A stretch of 64,000 nucleotides of DNA, from contig JAUCEF010000004.1 of the NCBI GenBank assembly GCA_033558025.1, positions 2,542,001-2,606,000 of the forward strand, written 5' to 3'. The position numbers and the translations under genes are program-made. The first letter of the stretch is position 1. Every line of letters starts with the position of its first letter. The notes beneath the pieces are model-generated. The model ran no database searches. It saw nothing but the letters and a program-made list of their open reading frames with translations, and had not been told where the DNA came from. This DNA comes from Phytophthora sp. 'mugwort'. Its lineage: Eukaryota > Oomycota > Peronosporomycetes > Peronosporales > Peronosporaceae. Shown here piece by piece: positions 21,361 to 29,827 of this stretch.

Positions 21361-22070
21361 ATGACGATGGTGGAGCTGCCGACGATCACGGCGCTCAAGG
21401 TGTACGACGTGCTGCTGATCGCCATCGTTATGTTCGTCACGGACCTGGCCATGAAGCTGTGGAACGGGCGCGGCGCTAAGCTGTCGCCTGCCGAGCAAAA
21501 GCTGATGGGCGAGTACAACGCGCAGGTGCGGCTTGTGAACCGCCTCAACTCCGTCGAGACGTTCGTGGAGCAGGCCAAGGCCACGCGTAAGATGAACGCG
21601 CTAAAGAAGGAGATGCAAGAGCTCGCAGGTCGGTTTGCAAAGGGTCTTGTCGGCGTAACGTTCTCTCTATCTGCAATACTTACATGTGACATGCTTCATT
21701 TGTGTCACACACTCACAGTGGAGCGGCTGGCTACAAGCGCGCCATCGGAGCTCCAAAAGCAGTTCGACCGCATCCGAACGGTCAGTTTGTTGTGTCAGGC
21801 GTGAAAATGCAGTGGGCTTTTTGTTTAGCGAACACCTAACTGAACGATGTCTGCTCGGCTTTGTTGTTTGTATGAATATTGGTGCATCAGCCGATGCTGA
21901 TGGGGTTGGTCATGCTGTACTACTGGAACGAGCCTTTGGTGGTGCTGCCACAGGGCTACATGCTTCCAGTGGAGCGACTGATGTCGTTCCCGGGCTTCCC
22001 GCTCGGTGCTGTATCTGCAATGGGCTGGGCTGGAATCTGTCGTCGCGTGAGCGCCAAGATCATTGGGTAG
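21361..22070 (+). CDS. GET1: GET1/WRB tail-anchored protein insertion receptor
   Basis: Three exons (21361-21628, 21719-21780, 21891-22070) give about 169 residues. A first membrane segment (V-L-L-I-A-I-V-M-F-V-T-D) is followed by a cytosolic coiled coil with N-R-L-N-S-V-E-T-F-V-E-Q-A-K and K-M-N-A-L-K-K-E-M, the Get3-binding region. Two further membrane segments (L-M-G-L-V-M-L-Y-Y-W and F-P-G-F-P-L-G-A-V-S-A-M-G-W) end the protein. The P-G-F-P-x-G and W motifs match WRB/Get1. It forms, with a Get2/CAML partner, the ER receptor that takes tail-anchored proteins from Get3. Confidence 0.85.
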
Positions 22071-22393
22071 ACGATCCAATGAACCTGAATTGAAGAGACG
22101 ATCTATCGCGCAAGATGAGAAGGTCGACACCATTGGCAGGCGAGATACTACTACGTAGTAGTAGCTAGCACAGCCTGTAGTAATCTGTCCCTGATAGCAC
22201 AGCACTCCCCAAATATAACGGCGACTATCAATCTTCACGGAACGAGAAGACAGAAGAGCTAACGTGCTGTGTGCGAATGGCGTTACATGCTTGGCTGGCA
22301 TGCGCATTCGATTAAGCTGAAGTTACTACCCGACCTGAGCGCGCTGAGAGTGGCAGATCGCGTGGCACATCGCAACGTGAGGTGCGACGACGT
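22071..22393. other. Intergenic stretch between convergent GET1 and P2 genes
   Basis: This 323-bp gap carries the two 3' untranslated regions. A small GTAGTAGTAGCTAGCAC tract lies near 22156-22172. No gene is seen. Confidence 0.6.
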
Positions 22394-22729
22394 CTAGTAG
22401 TCCTCATCTCCGCCAAACATGTCCATGCCTCCGCCCATGTCGATCTCTTCCTCCTCCTCGACGGCCTTCTCCTCCTCCTTGGCCGGAGCGGCACCGCCAG
22501 CAGCGGCTCCACCAGCAGGGGCAGCGCCCACCGAAACAGTGGCGAGCTTGGCCTTGCCGGCCGCGACCACCTCCTCAATGTTCTTGCCCTCGAGCTCCTT
22601 GACGAGCTTCTCGGCCTGTTCCTGGTCGAACTCGCCGCCGAAAGCCTTCACGACCTTCTCGAGGTCAGCCACGGCGGGAGAAGCGTTTCCACCGAGCACA
22701 CACAACAGCAAAGCAGCAACGTGACGCAT
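22394..22729 (-). CDS. RPP2: Cytosolic ribosomal stalk protein P2 with unusual C-terminus
   Basis: A 111-residue protein. The N-terminal dimerisation domain has M-R-H-V-A-A-L-L-L and G-G-N-A-S-P, then L-V-K-E-L-E-G-K-N-I-E-E-V and G-K-A-K-L-A-T-V, typical of P2. An Ala/Gly/Pro hinge and a Glu-rich segment follow. The end reads I-D-M-G-G-G-M-D-M-F-G-G-D-E-D-Y rather than the near-universal acidic D-M-G-F-x-L-F-D of eukaryotic P-proteins. The ATG is directly preceded by TTCAG, so a 5' UTR intron may end exactly at the start codon. P-proteins recruit and activate translational GTPases. The longer frame to 22753 was not used. Confidence 0.88.
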   Translation of the reverse strand: MRHVAALLLCVLGGNASPAVADLEKVVKAFGGEFDQEQAEKLVKELEGKNIEEVVAAGKAKLATVSVGAAPAGGAAAGGAAPAKEEEKAVEEEEEIDMGGGMDMFGGDEDY

Positions 22730-23071
22730 CTGAACGGCAACAGCAAGAGACAAGAGGCTGTTAGTGTTAATGCTTGCATTGTGCCTCCCTCCTACAGTTA
22801 AGCTCTACTATAGGACACACCTTGTTTAAGGTGAAAAGAGGTTTTGCTGGCAAATACCCGACGACGTCTCCAACGTTACTATGCTTTGCGGCTGAATCGA
22901 GACCTGCGCTTGGAAAGCCAGCGATAGCCAATCACTCCGCGGACCATACAAAACTCAGGTTGTTCGGCAAATCACCAATCAAAATGCTCAGCCTGTCCAT
23001 TTTGGTATCTAGTCTAAAAGGCTTTCACACACGTCGCAGAATTTCGGCGTCGCGTCTGTAAATGCTCACTG
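22730..23071. promoter_or_regulatory. Promoter and leader of the P2 gene with two CCAAT boxes
   Basis: On the plus strand CCAAT occurs at 22928-22932 and 22975-22979, both within AGCCAATCA / CACCAATCA contexts; on the gene strand they are inverted ATTGG boxes about 200-250 bp before the ATG. An intron in the leader is suggested by the acceptor at the ATG. Promoter activity is inferred. Confidence 0.4.
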
Positions 23072-24368
23072 CTACGACTCCGTCGTGGCCGGGGCCACTA
23101 CCGCCCCCGTTAACTTCTTCGGCTTTGGCGGGCTGTTTAAGTCGACCTCCTCGAAAATGCCCTCGCTCTCGTTGATTCCCACACTGAGCGCCATGTCTGG
23201 CTGCGCCGCTGCAGCAGCAAATTCTGTGGGGTTGGAACTCGTGCGCCCCGAGCTAATGAGATCGCGGAGCGTGTCGCTGCTTTCGCTTTGCTCGAACGCC
23301 GCTGCAGCCGCTGCTGCCTGCTCAAGTGATGTCTGTGACCGAAACGACGAAGGAGTGGAAAGACTCGCAGGAACGATAGCAGATGGAGGTGAACCTCTCC
23401 TTGTCCGAGTTGCAGCGACTTTAGTGTCATTCATATCGCCGTGTTGCACATGGCTACGCTTCCGGTTCATTGTATTCTTCCGGCGAAAGAAGTTGCACTT
23501 CAGCATGCGGGTACACAAACCGTCGGAGCCATTTGCCAAGATGAAATCGTAGGTGCCCATTCCAACACAAAGCAAGTACGTGTGGAAACCAGCAAGCAGC
23601 ACGAATGAATTCGTCAGTGATATGCAGGCGGCGTTGTGGATCCAGAGCAGCACGATCACTGTCTTATCCCAGCCGTCAGCCGCGTAAGTCTTCACTTCTG
23701 ACTCCCACAAAGTGCACATGAGGATACCTATGACAGTCTGCAGCAGTGTCTGGCATGTCGCTGAAACTACCAGGCAGTAGAACGCCTCGTAGTTGCTTTC
23801 CGCGATGCACGTATTTAGCCAAGTGCAGTGGTGATCCAACCCAGGGCTGTTCTTGTAGCACAATCCACAATAACGCGACTCTTTTGAGGGGACTTTTAGG
23901 ACCGAAGGAAAGCAGCTCGGTGAGGGGATCTACAAAGAGTTGAAACGTAGCACGGTTAGCGACGACGATAAGCAGTAGAGAATGGGTAGAGGCCACTCAC
24001 AGGCTTGGAAGGGTCTCTCGATTCACAAATGCACCACGCTCTTATGAGGACAGTCACCAATACAGCATTAGGGAGGAGAATCGCTAGGCACTGCAGACGA
24101 GAGATGGATGTTAGGCAAGTCAGACAGCTGCGGATTAGACTCAAGCGAGACATACCTTGTCCCAGCGTAATAAAGTTGACACGAAGGCAACGAAGCTCTG
24201 CAAAAGAATGACACAATTGTAGCGGCAAGATGGAACTTAAGGTCACTACGCGGGAAGCTATTCAACAATCAGCAATAGAGCTATGCGTACTCCAATCAGG
24301 ATGAGTTGAATGGCCCAACTTGTCACTTGATCTCGCGAGAAGGGCTGCTCAAATCCACTGGTGCGCAT
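23072..24368 (-). CDS. DHHC-type protein S-acyltransferase
   Basis: Four exons (24368-24291, 24197-24156, 24090-24001, 23929-23072) join in frame to about 355 residues. Two membrane segments come first (W-A-I-Q-L-I-L-I-G and A-I-L-L-P-N-A-V-L-V-T-V-L-I). The cysteine-rich domain then reads S-R-Y-C-G-L-C-Y-K, L-D-H-H-C-T-W-L-N-T-C, with the catalytic Cys of DHHC. Two more membrane segments follow (L-V-V-S-A-T-C-Q-T-L-L-Q-T and I-S-L-T-N-S-F-V-L-L-A-G-F). The C-terminal ~130 residues are cytosolic, Ser-rich, with a poly-Ala stretch. Enzymes of this family transfer palmitate to cysteines of membrane proteins on ER, Golgi or plasma membrane. The substrate is unknown. The CRD has fewer zinc cysteines before DHHC than usual, so exon 4's start deserves checking. 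Confidence 0.8.
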
Positions 24369-24645
24369 GGCGTCCTTCTACCGCGTCAAGCAGCTACACC
24401 CTTCAGCTTCACCTCGTTGACAACTAGGTTCAAAGAATAAATAGAAACAGTGCTGGCTGACGTCTAAATAATCGATGGCCTTCTTGGTCTCGAACCGAGC
24501 TCCCGGCTATTTCTGGTGTCGTCTGGTCTACTAGCAAGAGAAGGAGAATAGCGACATTCACCAACACAATCAGGTCTTCATTCCTAGTTTAAATATTCAG
24601 TCCTGCGTCTAGTAGGGAAGCGTTCATACTGTTGACCTCTTGTTC

Positions 24646-24963
24646 TTAGGGTGAAGTCCGAACAAGCTCCTTCTCCGTCTGCGGATTTCCTTCTGAGGTG
24701 GCTGCGGCCCACGCCGAGCTAACCTTGGAGATGGCGATGACGCTGGACCAATTCTCCAATACGCGTAACGACACTGCATATAATTCAACTGAAACGTTAG
24801 TATGCCATCCCCCACAGAACCCCGCCGAGCACCACGCACTTTCGTTCTGCTGGTTCATCTGCAGTAGCTTCTCGTTGATGCTGTCCAGGTAGCGCACCAG
24901 CTCCGCCGACGAGCCCCGTAGCGCCTCAAGCGCGGCCACCTCCTTGTTCTTACTGTCCGCCAT
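24646..24963 (-). CDS. DAD2: DASH/Dam1 complex subunit Dad2-like
   Basis: Two exons (24963-24840 and 24773-24646) give about 83 residues. The intron is 66 bp with donor GTGCGT, a perfect TACTAAC branch site and acceptor ATGCAG; without splicing the frame stays open but the insert reads like non-coding DNA. The product is a short coiled coil (A-A-L-E-A-L-R-G-S-S, L-N-S-like heptads, L-L-Q-M-N-Q-Q-N-E) followed by V-L-E-N-W-S-S-V-I-A-I-S-K-V, which matches the conserved N-W-x-x-V motif of Dad2. The DASH ring couples kinetochores to microtubules in fungi and is also known from some protists. Small size limits certainty. Confidence 0.6.
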   Translation of the reverse strand: MADSKNKEVAALEALRGSSAELVRYLDSINEKLLQMNQQNESAWCSAGFCGGWHTNVSVELYAVSLRVLENWSSVIAISKVSSAWAAATSEGNPQTEKELVRTSP

Positions 24964-25175
24964 CGTGTCAAATGGCGCCTAAGTTACTGTACCTGTTATA
25001 ATAGCGCACTTACTCGGATGCCACAGAACCAGGCGGCACGTCACAATTGGTCGGCTTTATCAGACTGCACCATTGATTATTGGTCAAAATGCTTTACGTC
25101 AGACCAAAGTCAGTCAGTTCCATTGAGCCATCGTCGTAACTGACGTGTTCGCGCCCGGACGTAGCTCCCCTGTGC
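24964..25175. promoter_or_regulatory. Bidirectional promoter, Dad2 / apyrase, with two inverted CCAAT boxes
   Basis: ATTGGTC occurs at 25046-25052 and again at 25079-25085, in the same orientation, within the 212 bp between divergent starts. Paired CCAAT boxes are a usual feature of divergent promoters bound by NF-Y/HAP complexes; function here is inferred. Confidence 0.45.
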
Positions 25176-26537
25176 ATGCTCGTGTCGTGTGTGGACACCA
25201 AGAAGAAGAAGCGCAAGCTCAGCACTCTGGAGGAAGGAAACATGTGGTCGGACTCACACAGCACGACTCTTCCCAGTGGCGGCGTAGCCATCTCGTCGTC
25301 GCGACAGCCTCTTCCCGCTTCGACGCTGGCTGCCATGCGCCGCCACGGGCGCGCGCTCGTGCTGCTTGTCGCCTTCGCTGTGTTTACATATGTGTCGCTG
25401 TCCAGGTCGACCCTGGGCGGTAGCATAGGCACCGGCATCAGCAACGGCGCTGAGCTGCGCACGCCTCAGAACTGGGGCAACGACCAGCCGATGCTACTTC
25501 CCTCTGTGGACATTACCAAGCACAACATGCGGCACCAGCCGACCTTGGTGCCGCCTCCCAAGCCCGATTCTTTCGGCATCATCATCGTGGCGGACCTGGA
25601 CAAGAAGTCGAAGGACGAGAACAGCAAGAAGCCGCAGTTCATGTCCTACATCATGCACGCCACGCTCAAGGTCATTCCCGGCAGCTCCAGCTCGACCCAG
25701 AAGCGCGATGCCTACGCGGTGACCTTTGGAGAGGAGACAAAGTTCTCTACGAGCATGAACGAAGCCGGACGCGGCTTCGAGCTCAGTGAGCTCGCCTGGT
25801 TCGACGGAAAGCTGCTGGCGTTCGATGATCGTACGGGCATTGTCTTCCGACTCAAACACTTCGAGGGCGTGAGCATGACGAAACCGCTGCAGGCCATTCC
25901 GCAGCACATTGTCATGGAGGGCGATGGCTTCAATGGGAAGGGACAAAAGCACGAATGGGCCACGGTCAAGGATGGCGAGCTGTATATGGGCAGTGTCGGC
26001 AAGGAGTTCACGGATAACGACGGCAACGTCATCGGTGACGGCAATCTATGGGTCGCTGTAATGGACCGCGCTGGCGATGTGCGTCACGAAGACTGGACAG
26101 CGAACTTTGCGGCTGTGCGTAAGGCTCTGGGCTGTGAGTGGCCTGGATACGTGGTGCACGAGGCCATTGAGTGGAGTCCCGTCCGTCGTCAATGGTTCAT
26201 TCTGCCGCGACGTGTAAGTACCGAGCCATATAACGACATGGAGGACGAGAAACGCGGCTCCAACAAGGTCGTCATTGCGAGCGAGGACTTTAGCAGTATC
26301 CAGGTGCGCGAAATCGGCCAGGTGACGCCTTTGCGCGGGTTCTCGTCCTTCAAGTTTGTCCCGCGGTCTGACGATTCGGTCATTGTGGCTATCAAGAGTG
26401 TGGAAGTGGAAGATGAACAGAGGCAGACGTCGTATATTACTGTGTTCGACGTGGATGGGAATATGCTCATGGAAGAGATCGAAATCCCTGGTGCGAAGAA
26501 GTACGAGGGTGTTGCATTTGCGCACGATTGGTCCTAG
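25176..26537 (+). CDS. CANT1: Calcium-activated nucleotidase (CANT1-type apyrase)
   Basis: A single 453-residue frame. The cytosolic N-terminus is basic, with one signal anchor at about residues 60-78 (A-L-V-L-L-V-A-F-A-V-F-T-Y-V). The lumenal five-bladed propeller shows S-E-L-A-W-F-D-G-K-L-L-A-F-D-D-R-T-G, E-G-D-G, K-H-E-W-A-T-V-K-D, Y-V-V-H-E-A-I-E-W-S and K-Y-E-G-V-A-F, matching apyrase family (Pfam Apyrase) calcium- and nucleotide-binding positions. It hydrolyses UDP/GDP in the ER-Golgi lumen, supporting glycosylation. Later Met codons at 25242 or 25335 could be the true start; the first was kept because the signal-anchor topology works with all three. Confidence 0.88.
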   Translation: MLVSCVDTKKKKRKLSTLEEGNMWSDSHSTTLPSGGVAISSSRQPLPASTLAAMRRHGRALVLLVAFAVFTYVSLSRSTLGGSIGTGISNGAELRTPQNWGNDQPMLLPSVDITKHNMRHQPTLVPPPKPDSFGIIIVADLDKKSKDENSKKPQFMSYIMHATLKVIPGSSSSTQKRDAYAVTFGEETKFSTSMNEAGRGFELSELAWFDGKLLAFDDRTGIVFRLKHFEGVSMTKPLQAIPQHIVMEGDGFNGKGQKHEWATVKDGELYMGSVGKEFTDNDGNVIGDGNLWVAVMDRAGDVRHEDWTANFAAVRKALGCEWPGYVVHEAIEWSPVRRQWFILPRRVSTEPYNDMEDEKRGSNKVVIASEDFSSIQVREIGQVTPLRGFSSFKFVPRSDDSVIVAIKSVEVEDEQRQTSYITVFDVDGNMLMEEIEIPGAKKYEGVAFAHDWS

Positions 26538-26730
26538 ACAAATGATATCGTATTGCAATCGCGATTCGCTCCCAAGAGCTGGGAGAATCTCTCTCTCACG
26601 CTTCACTCCACGATAGAACAGCGAGTAGTGCAAGCAAGTTAGGTGTAGATTACAGGACCAAACTACGGGGCCTTGGGGGCTCCGATCAATGTTTCCTTCC
26701 AATGGAGTACAGAGGTGAGATATTTCATAT

Positions 26731-26764
26731 AGTACGTAGTACGTACTACTATACTAGTACGTAC
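26731..26764. repeat. Interlocking GTAC/AGTACGT palindromes
   Basis: A 34-bp stretch made of AGTACGTAGTACGTACTACT and CTAGTACGTAC words. It can fold back on itself in several registers. It lies in the 3' flank shared by the convergent apyrase and ARF-like genes. No role is known; it may be a termination or small-repeat hairpin. Confidence 0.5.
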
Positions 26765-26832
26765 AGTGCAGATGAAGATTTGGCTACTTAGTGACAAATG
26801 GCTACAGTATCCATGTGCTATGGCATTTGATA

Positions 26833-27547
26833 TCAAAGCGTGGCCATGTTCTCGCAAAGCCACGAAACGCCATCGTTAAGCCCCGCTCCTGTAGTAGCCA
26901 CTGTCGGCTGCACCTTGACACGACGACTACTTTTTGCGCAGTATTCCTGGAATTTTAACGTTTCCGTGAGTTCTTGAACATCTTTTGCGTCGGGCAGATC
27001 CCGTTTGTTAAGGATAATTAGTACACACGCCTCTTGGAGTTGAGTATCAACAAGTATGCCATTGAGTTCGGTCTTTGCGAGTTCAAGGCGTTGATCATCC
27101 GCACTATCCAGAACGAAGATGATTCCCTAAATTTTGACAGCCAATAAATGGAATTAAGCTCAATCTCCTAGATAAATTCAATGTCTCTCCTTTTGTCTGT
27201 ACCTGCGTCCCGGTGAAGTGATGCCTCCAATATGGCCGCAGTGTGTCTTGCCCTCCGACATCCTAGGTTAGTTAAAGTATGTCAGTAAGTTCGCAAGCAA
27301 AATGTTTTAAACTTTCAGACTTTCACTCATCGAAAATTAACCAACTCACCCAAATGTTGAGTTTGTAGCCGTCGTACTTGATGGTCTCCACGTTGAAACC
27401 TACCGTCGGAATGCTCGCAATGGCCTTCCCCAAGCGCAAATGATACAAAATCGTCGTCTTCCCAGCGCCGTCCAGTCCCACGAGAAGCAGTCGCCGTTCA
27501 TTGCGATTCCAAAAGCGCGAGAAACTTCTCGACAGCGAGGTGCCCAT
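26833..27547 (-). CDS. ARF-like small GTPase
   Basis: Three exons (27547-27350, 27262-27203, 27126-26833) give about 183 residues. Gly2 (M-G-T-S-L-S-R-S) could be N-myristoylated. G1 is G-L-D-G-A-G-K-T-T, switch I reads P-T-V-G-F-N-V-E-T, G3 is W-D-V-G-G-Q-D, and G4 is N-K-R-D, where ARF proteins usually have N-K-Q-D. The end is D-G-V-S-W-L-C-E-N. These features place it in the ARF/ARL family, which cycles on membranes with GTP. It is not close enough to any one ARL class to name. The gene is in tandem with DDX41. Confidence 0.85.
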
Positions 27548-27776
27548 GGCATGGGTCGCTACGCGCTCGACGTAATTAATGCACAGGCTGATACTGCGCC
27601 CCATAGAGCACGTCTCGGTTTCTTGCCAGTATATTTGGAGCTCAGCAGCTTCAACATCGTAACGACCCGACTGATATGCACAATATTTGACTACCAATTT
27701 AAGGGAATTCGGATCGTTTGAAGGAGTACCAATATATTGCGATGCCTACTACTGCACTGGGCATATATTGTCCAAT

Positions 27777-29705
27777 TTAACCAAGCGAGTCTCCGCCGTA
27801 GCCTTCGCTCTTTCCAGCAAGGAAGTCGCGCTTGCCTGCTCCAATCTTCCGTACCTGCGAGTCCACCTTCGGACAGTCAGTGATACGGTGACCCAGCCCC
27901 CCACAGAACGCACATCCTTTTGTTCCAGTGGCATTTGATAGCCCGTCACCACTGCGCTCCAACTCTTCGTAAGGATCTTCCAACGCCTTGAGCACTGGCG
28001 GCACCGTCTGCTTGGCCTCCACGAGCAAATGCTTTAGATCCAGCAAAGCACTCTCAGGAACGCTCTTGTTGATGAAAGTGGTGGCAACGCCCGTCTTCCC
28101 ACAACGTCCTGTGCGGCCGATTCGATGCACGTAGTTCTCGATCTCTGCGGGCATATCAAAGTTAATGACGTGCTTGATATCCGGGAAATCAAGACCCTTA
28201 GCAGCTACATCCGTGGCAACCAACACGTCTTTCTGCCCAGTCTTGAATAGATCGATGGCTTCGTTACGCTCCTGTTGGTCCTTGCCACCGTGAATAGAAG
28301 CTGCTTCCACGCCCTTCAAGATCAAATATTCGTAGATATCGTCGACGTCGCCCTTGCGTTCACAGAAAATGACAACAGGTGGGCTCGTCTTCTGCAAGCA
28401 TTCGAGTAGATACACAATCTTGGCGTCCTGCTTGACGTACTCAACCTCTTGAATCACATCCAAATTGGCAGCACCGGCGCGACCGACGTTCACTAGAACG
28501 GGCTTTACTAGCACATCCTTGGCGAAATCCTGGAACTTCTGGGGCATTGTAGCTGAGAACAGCAGCGTTTGTCTCTGACTCGTAAAATGGTTGAAGGTCG
28601 TGGCGACTTCTTCGTCGAACCCCAAGTCCAGCATCCGGTCGCCTTCATCCAAACAAATGTACTTACATAGTCGTAGATTCATCTCGCGCAGCTTCAGAAA
28701 GTGGTTCAGACGACCAGGAGTTGCCACTACGATATGCACACCACGACTGGAGATCAAGTCGGACTGCTGGCGCTTGTCTTCACCGCCAATGCAGAGCAGG
28801 CTGCGAAGCTCCGGGTATCCAGCCTTGAACAAGTGGTCTGTAAAGTGCTTGACGACGTCAAAAGTCTGTCGCATGAGCTCACGTGAGGGCCCCACAATCA
28901 GTCCAAAAGGGCCTTCATGGCCAATAATTGGCATCTTTTTCTCCTCCTCAAGCGCCAACATGACGAGCGGCAGAGTGAACGTTACTGTCTTTCCTGACCC
29001 AGTGAATGCAATGCCGATCATGTCTCGCCCCGCTAGAATACACGGGATCGCCTGCACTTGAATCGGTGTGGGCCGCATGATGTTCTTGGCCTTAAGTGCG
29101 TCCAGAATGGCTGGTGGGAAGCGCATGTACTCGAACGACTTGATGGGCGGCGGGATGTCTTCGCCTTCCACCAGAATGTGCCACTTCTTACGGACAGCGT
29201 CGCACTCCTCCGGAGTCATGTCTGCAATACTGCGCGGTGGCTTCCACGTTGTCTTCATGGTCTCTTCGTAATGGATGCCCTCGGCGCGCTCGTGGGCCGA
29301 GACTAGCGCCGCCTTCTGCACGTAGCTGGCCTCTTTGAGCATGTTGACCTCCTGTGCGTCCTGCTGCGCCTTCTGCTGGTTCACGCCCTGCTCCTCCATC
29401 ATCTTGCGCATTTCGTAGGCTTGGTCCAGCAGACTCACGGCTGAGCGCTGCTGCGGCGGCTGTGGCGGCTCGTCCAGCGCGGCGGACGACGGCGACGCAT
29501 CGGTGCTCGGCTCCTTGATCTTCTGTCGCTTCGTCCGCTGTGTATCCGAGTCGCTCGCGCTCGCGCTGTCGCCGTCGCTGCGCTCGTGTTGGATACGTTC
29601 ATGCAACGCCTCGCGCCGCCGTTGCAGTCGCTCCTGCTCGCGTTGACGTCGCACTTTGAGCGGCACGTATAGCCGCTCGTCCGACTCCTTGGAGACCACG
29701 ACCAT
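27777..29705 (-). CDS. DDX41: DEAD-box RNA helicase DDX41 (Abstrakt)
   Basis: A single 642-residue frame from the Met at 29705 (M-V-V-V-S-K-E-S-D-E); an in-frame Met at 29738 is possible. The N-terminal third is charged and coiled. Helicase motifs follow: Q-motif R-P-T-P-I-Q, I A-F-T-G-S-G-K-T, II C-L-D-E-G-D-R-M-L, III S-A-T, V A-T-D-V-A-A-K-G-L-D, VI H-R-I-G-R-T-G-R. Motif II reads D-E-G-D instead of D-E-A-D, confirmed on the DNA (about 28639-28650). A CCHC zinc knuckle C-A-F-C-G-G-L-G-H-R-I-T-D-C lies near the C-terminus, as in DDX41. Role in nuclear RNA splicing is known for the family. Confidence 0.92.
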   Translation of the reverse strand: MVVVSKESDERLYVPLKVRRQREQERLQRRREALHERIQHERSDGDSASASDSDTQRTKRQKIKEPSTDASPSSAALDEPPQPPQQRSAVSLLDQAYEMRKMMEEQGVNQQKAQQDAQEVNMLKEASYVQKAALVSAHERAEGIHYEETMKTTWKPPRSIADMTPEECDAVRKKWHILVEGEDIPPPIKSFEYMRFPPAILDALKAKNIMRPTPIQVQAIPCILAGRDMIGIAFTGSGKTVTFTLPLVMLALEEEKKMPIIGHEGPFGLIVGPSRELMRQTFDVVKHFTDHLFKAGYPELRSLLCIGGEDKRQQSDLISSRGVHIVVATPGRLNHFLKLREMNLRLCKYICLDEGDRMLDLGFDEEVATTFNHFTSQRQTLLFSATMPQKFQDFAKDVLVKPVLVNVGRAGAANLDVIQEVEYVKQDAKIVYLLECLQKTSPPVVIFCERKGDVDDIYEYLILKGVEAASIHGGKDQQERNEAIDLFKTGQKDVLVATDVAAKGLDFPDIKHVINFDMPAEIENYVHRIGRTGRCGKTGVATTFINKSVPESALLDLKHLLVEAKQTVPPVLKALEDPYEELERSGDGLSNATGTKGCAFCGGLGHRITDCPKVDSQVRKIGAGKRDFLAGKSEGYGGDSLG

Positions 29706-29827
29706 CACTCTTTTGAATGAAAAACAATGTGTAGCCATCTGAAAAGCATACAGATTTCGACAATATACAAAAGCAATATAAAAACATACCGTTATATACA
29801 GTACTAGTGCCCAGTGTATCCAACACA
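29706..29827. promoter_or_regulatory. Bidirectional promoter, DDX41 / TRAPPC9
   Basis: Only 122 bp separate the start codons. The stretch is AT-rich, with ATATACAAAAGCAATATAAA near 29762-29781 and a TATATACAG at about 29793-29801. The longer DDX41 start at 29738 would shorten it to 89 bp. Confidence 0.35.
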
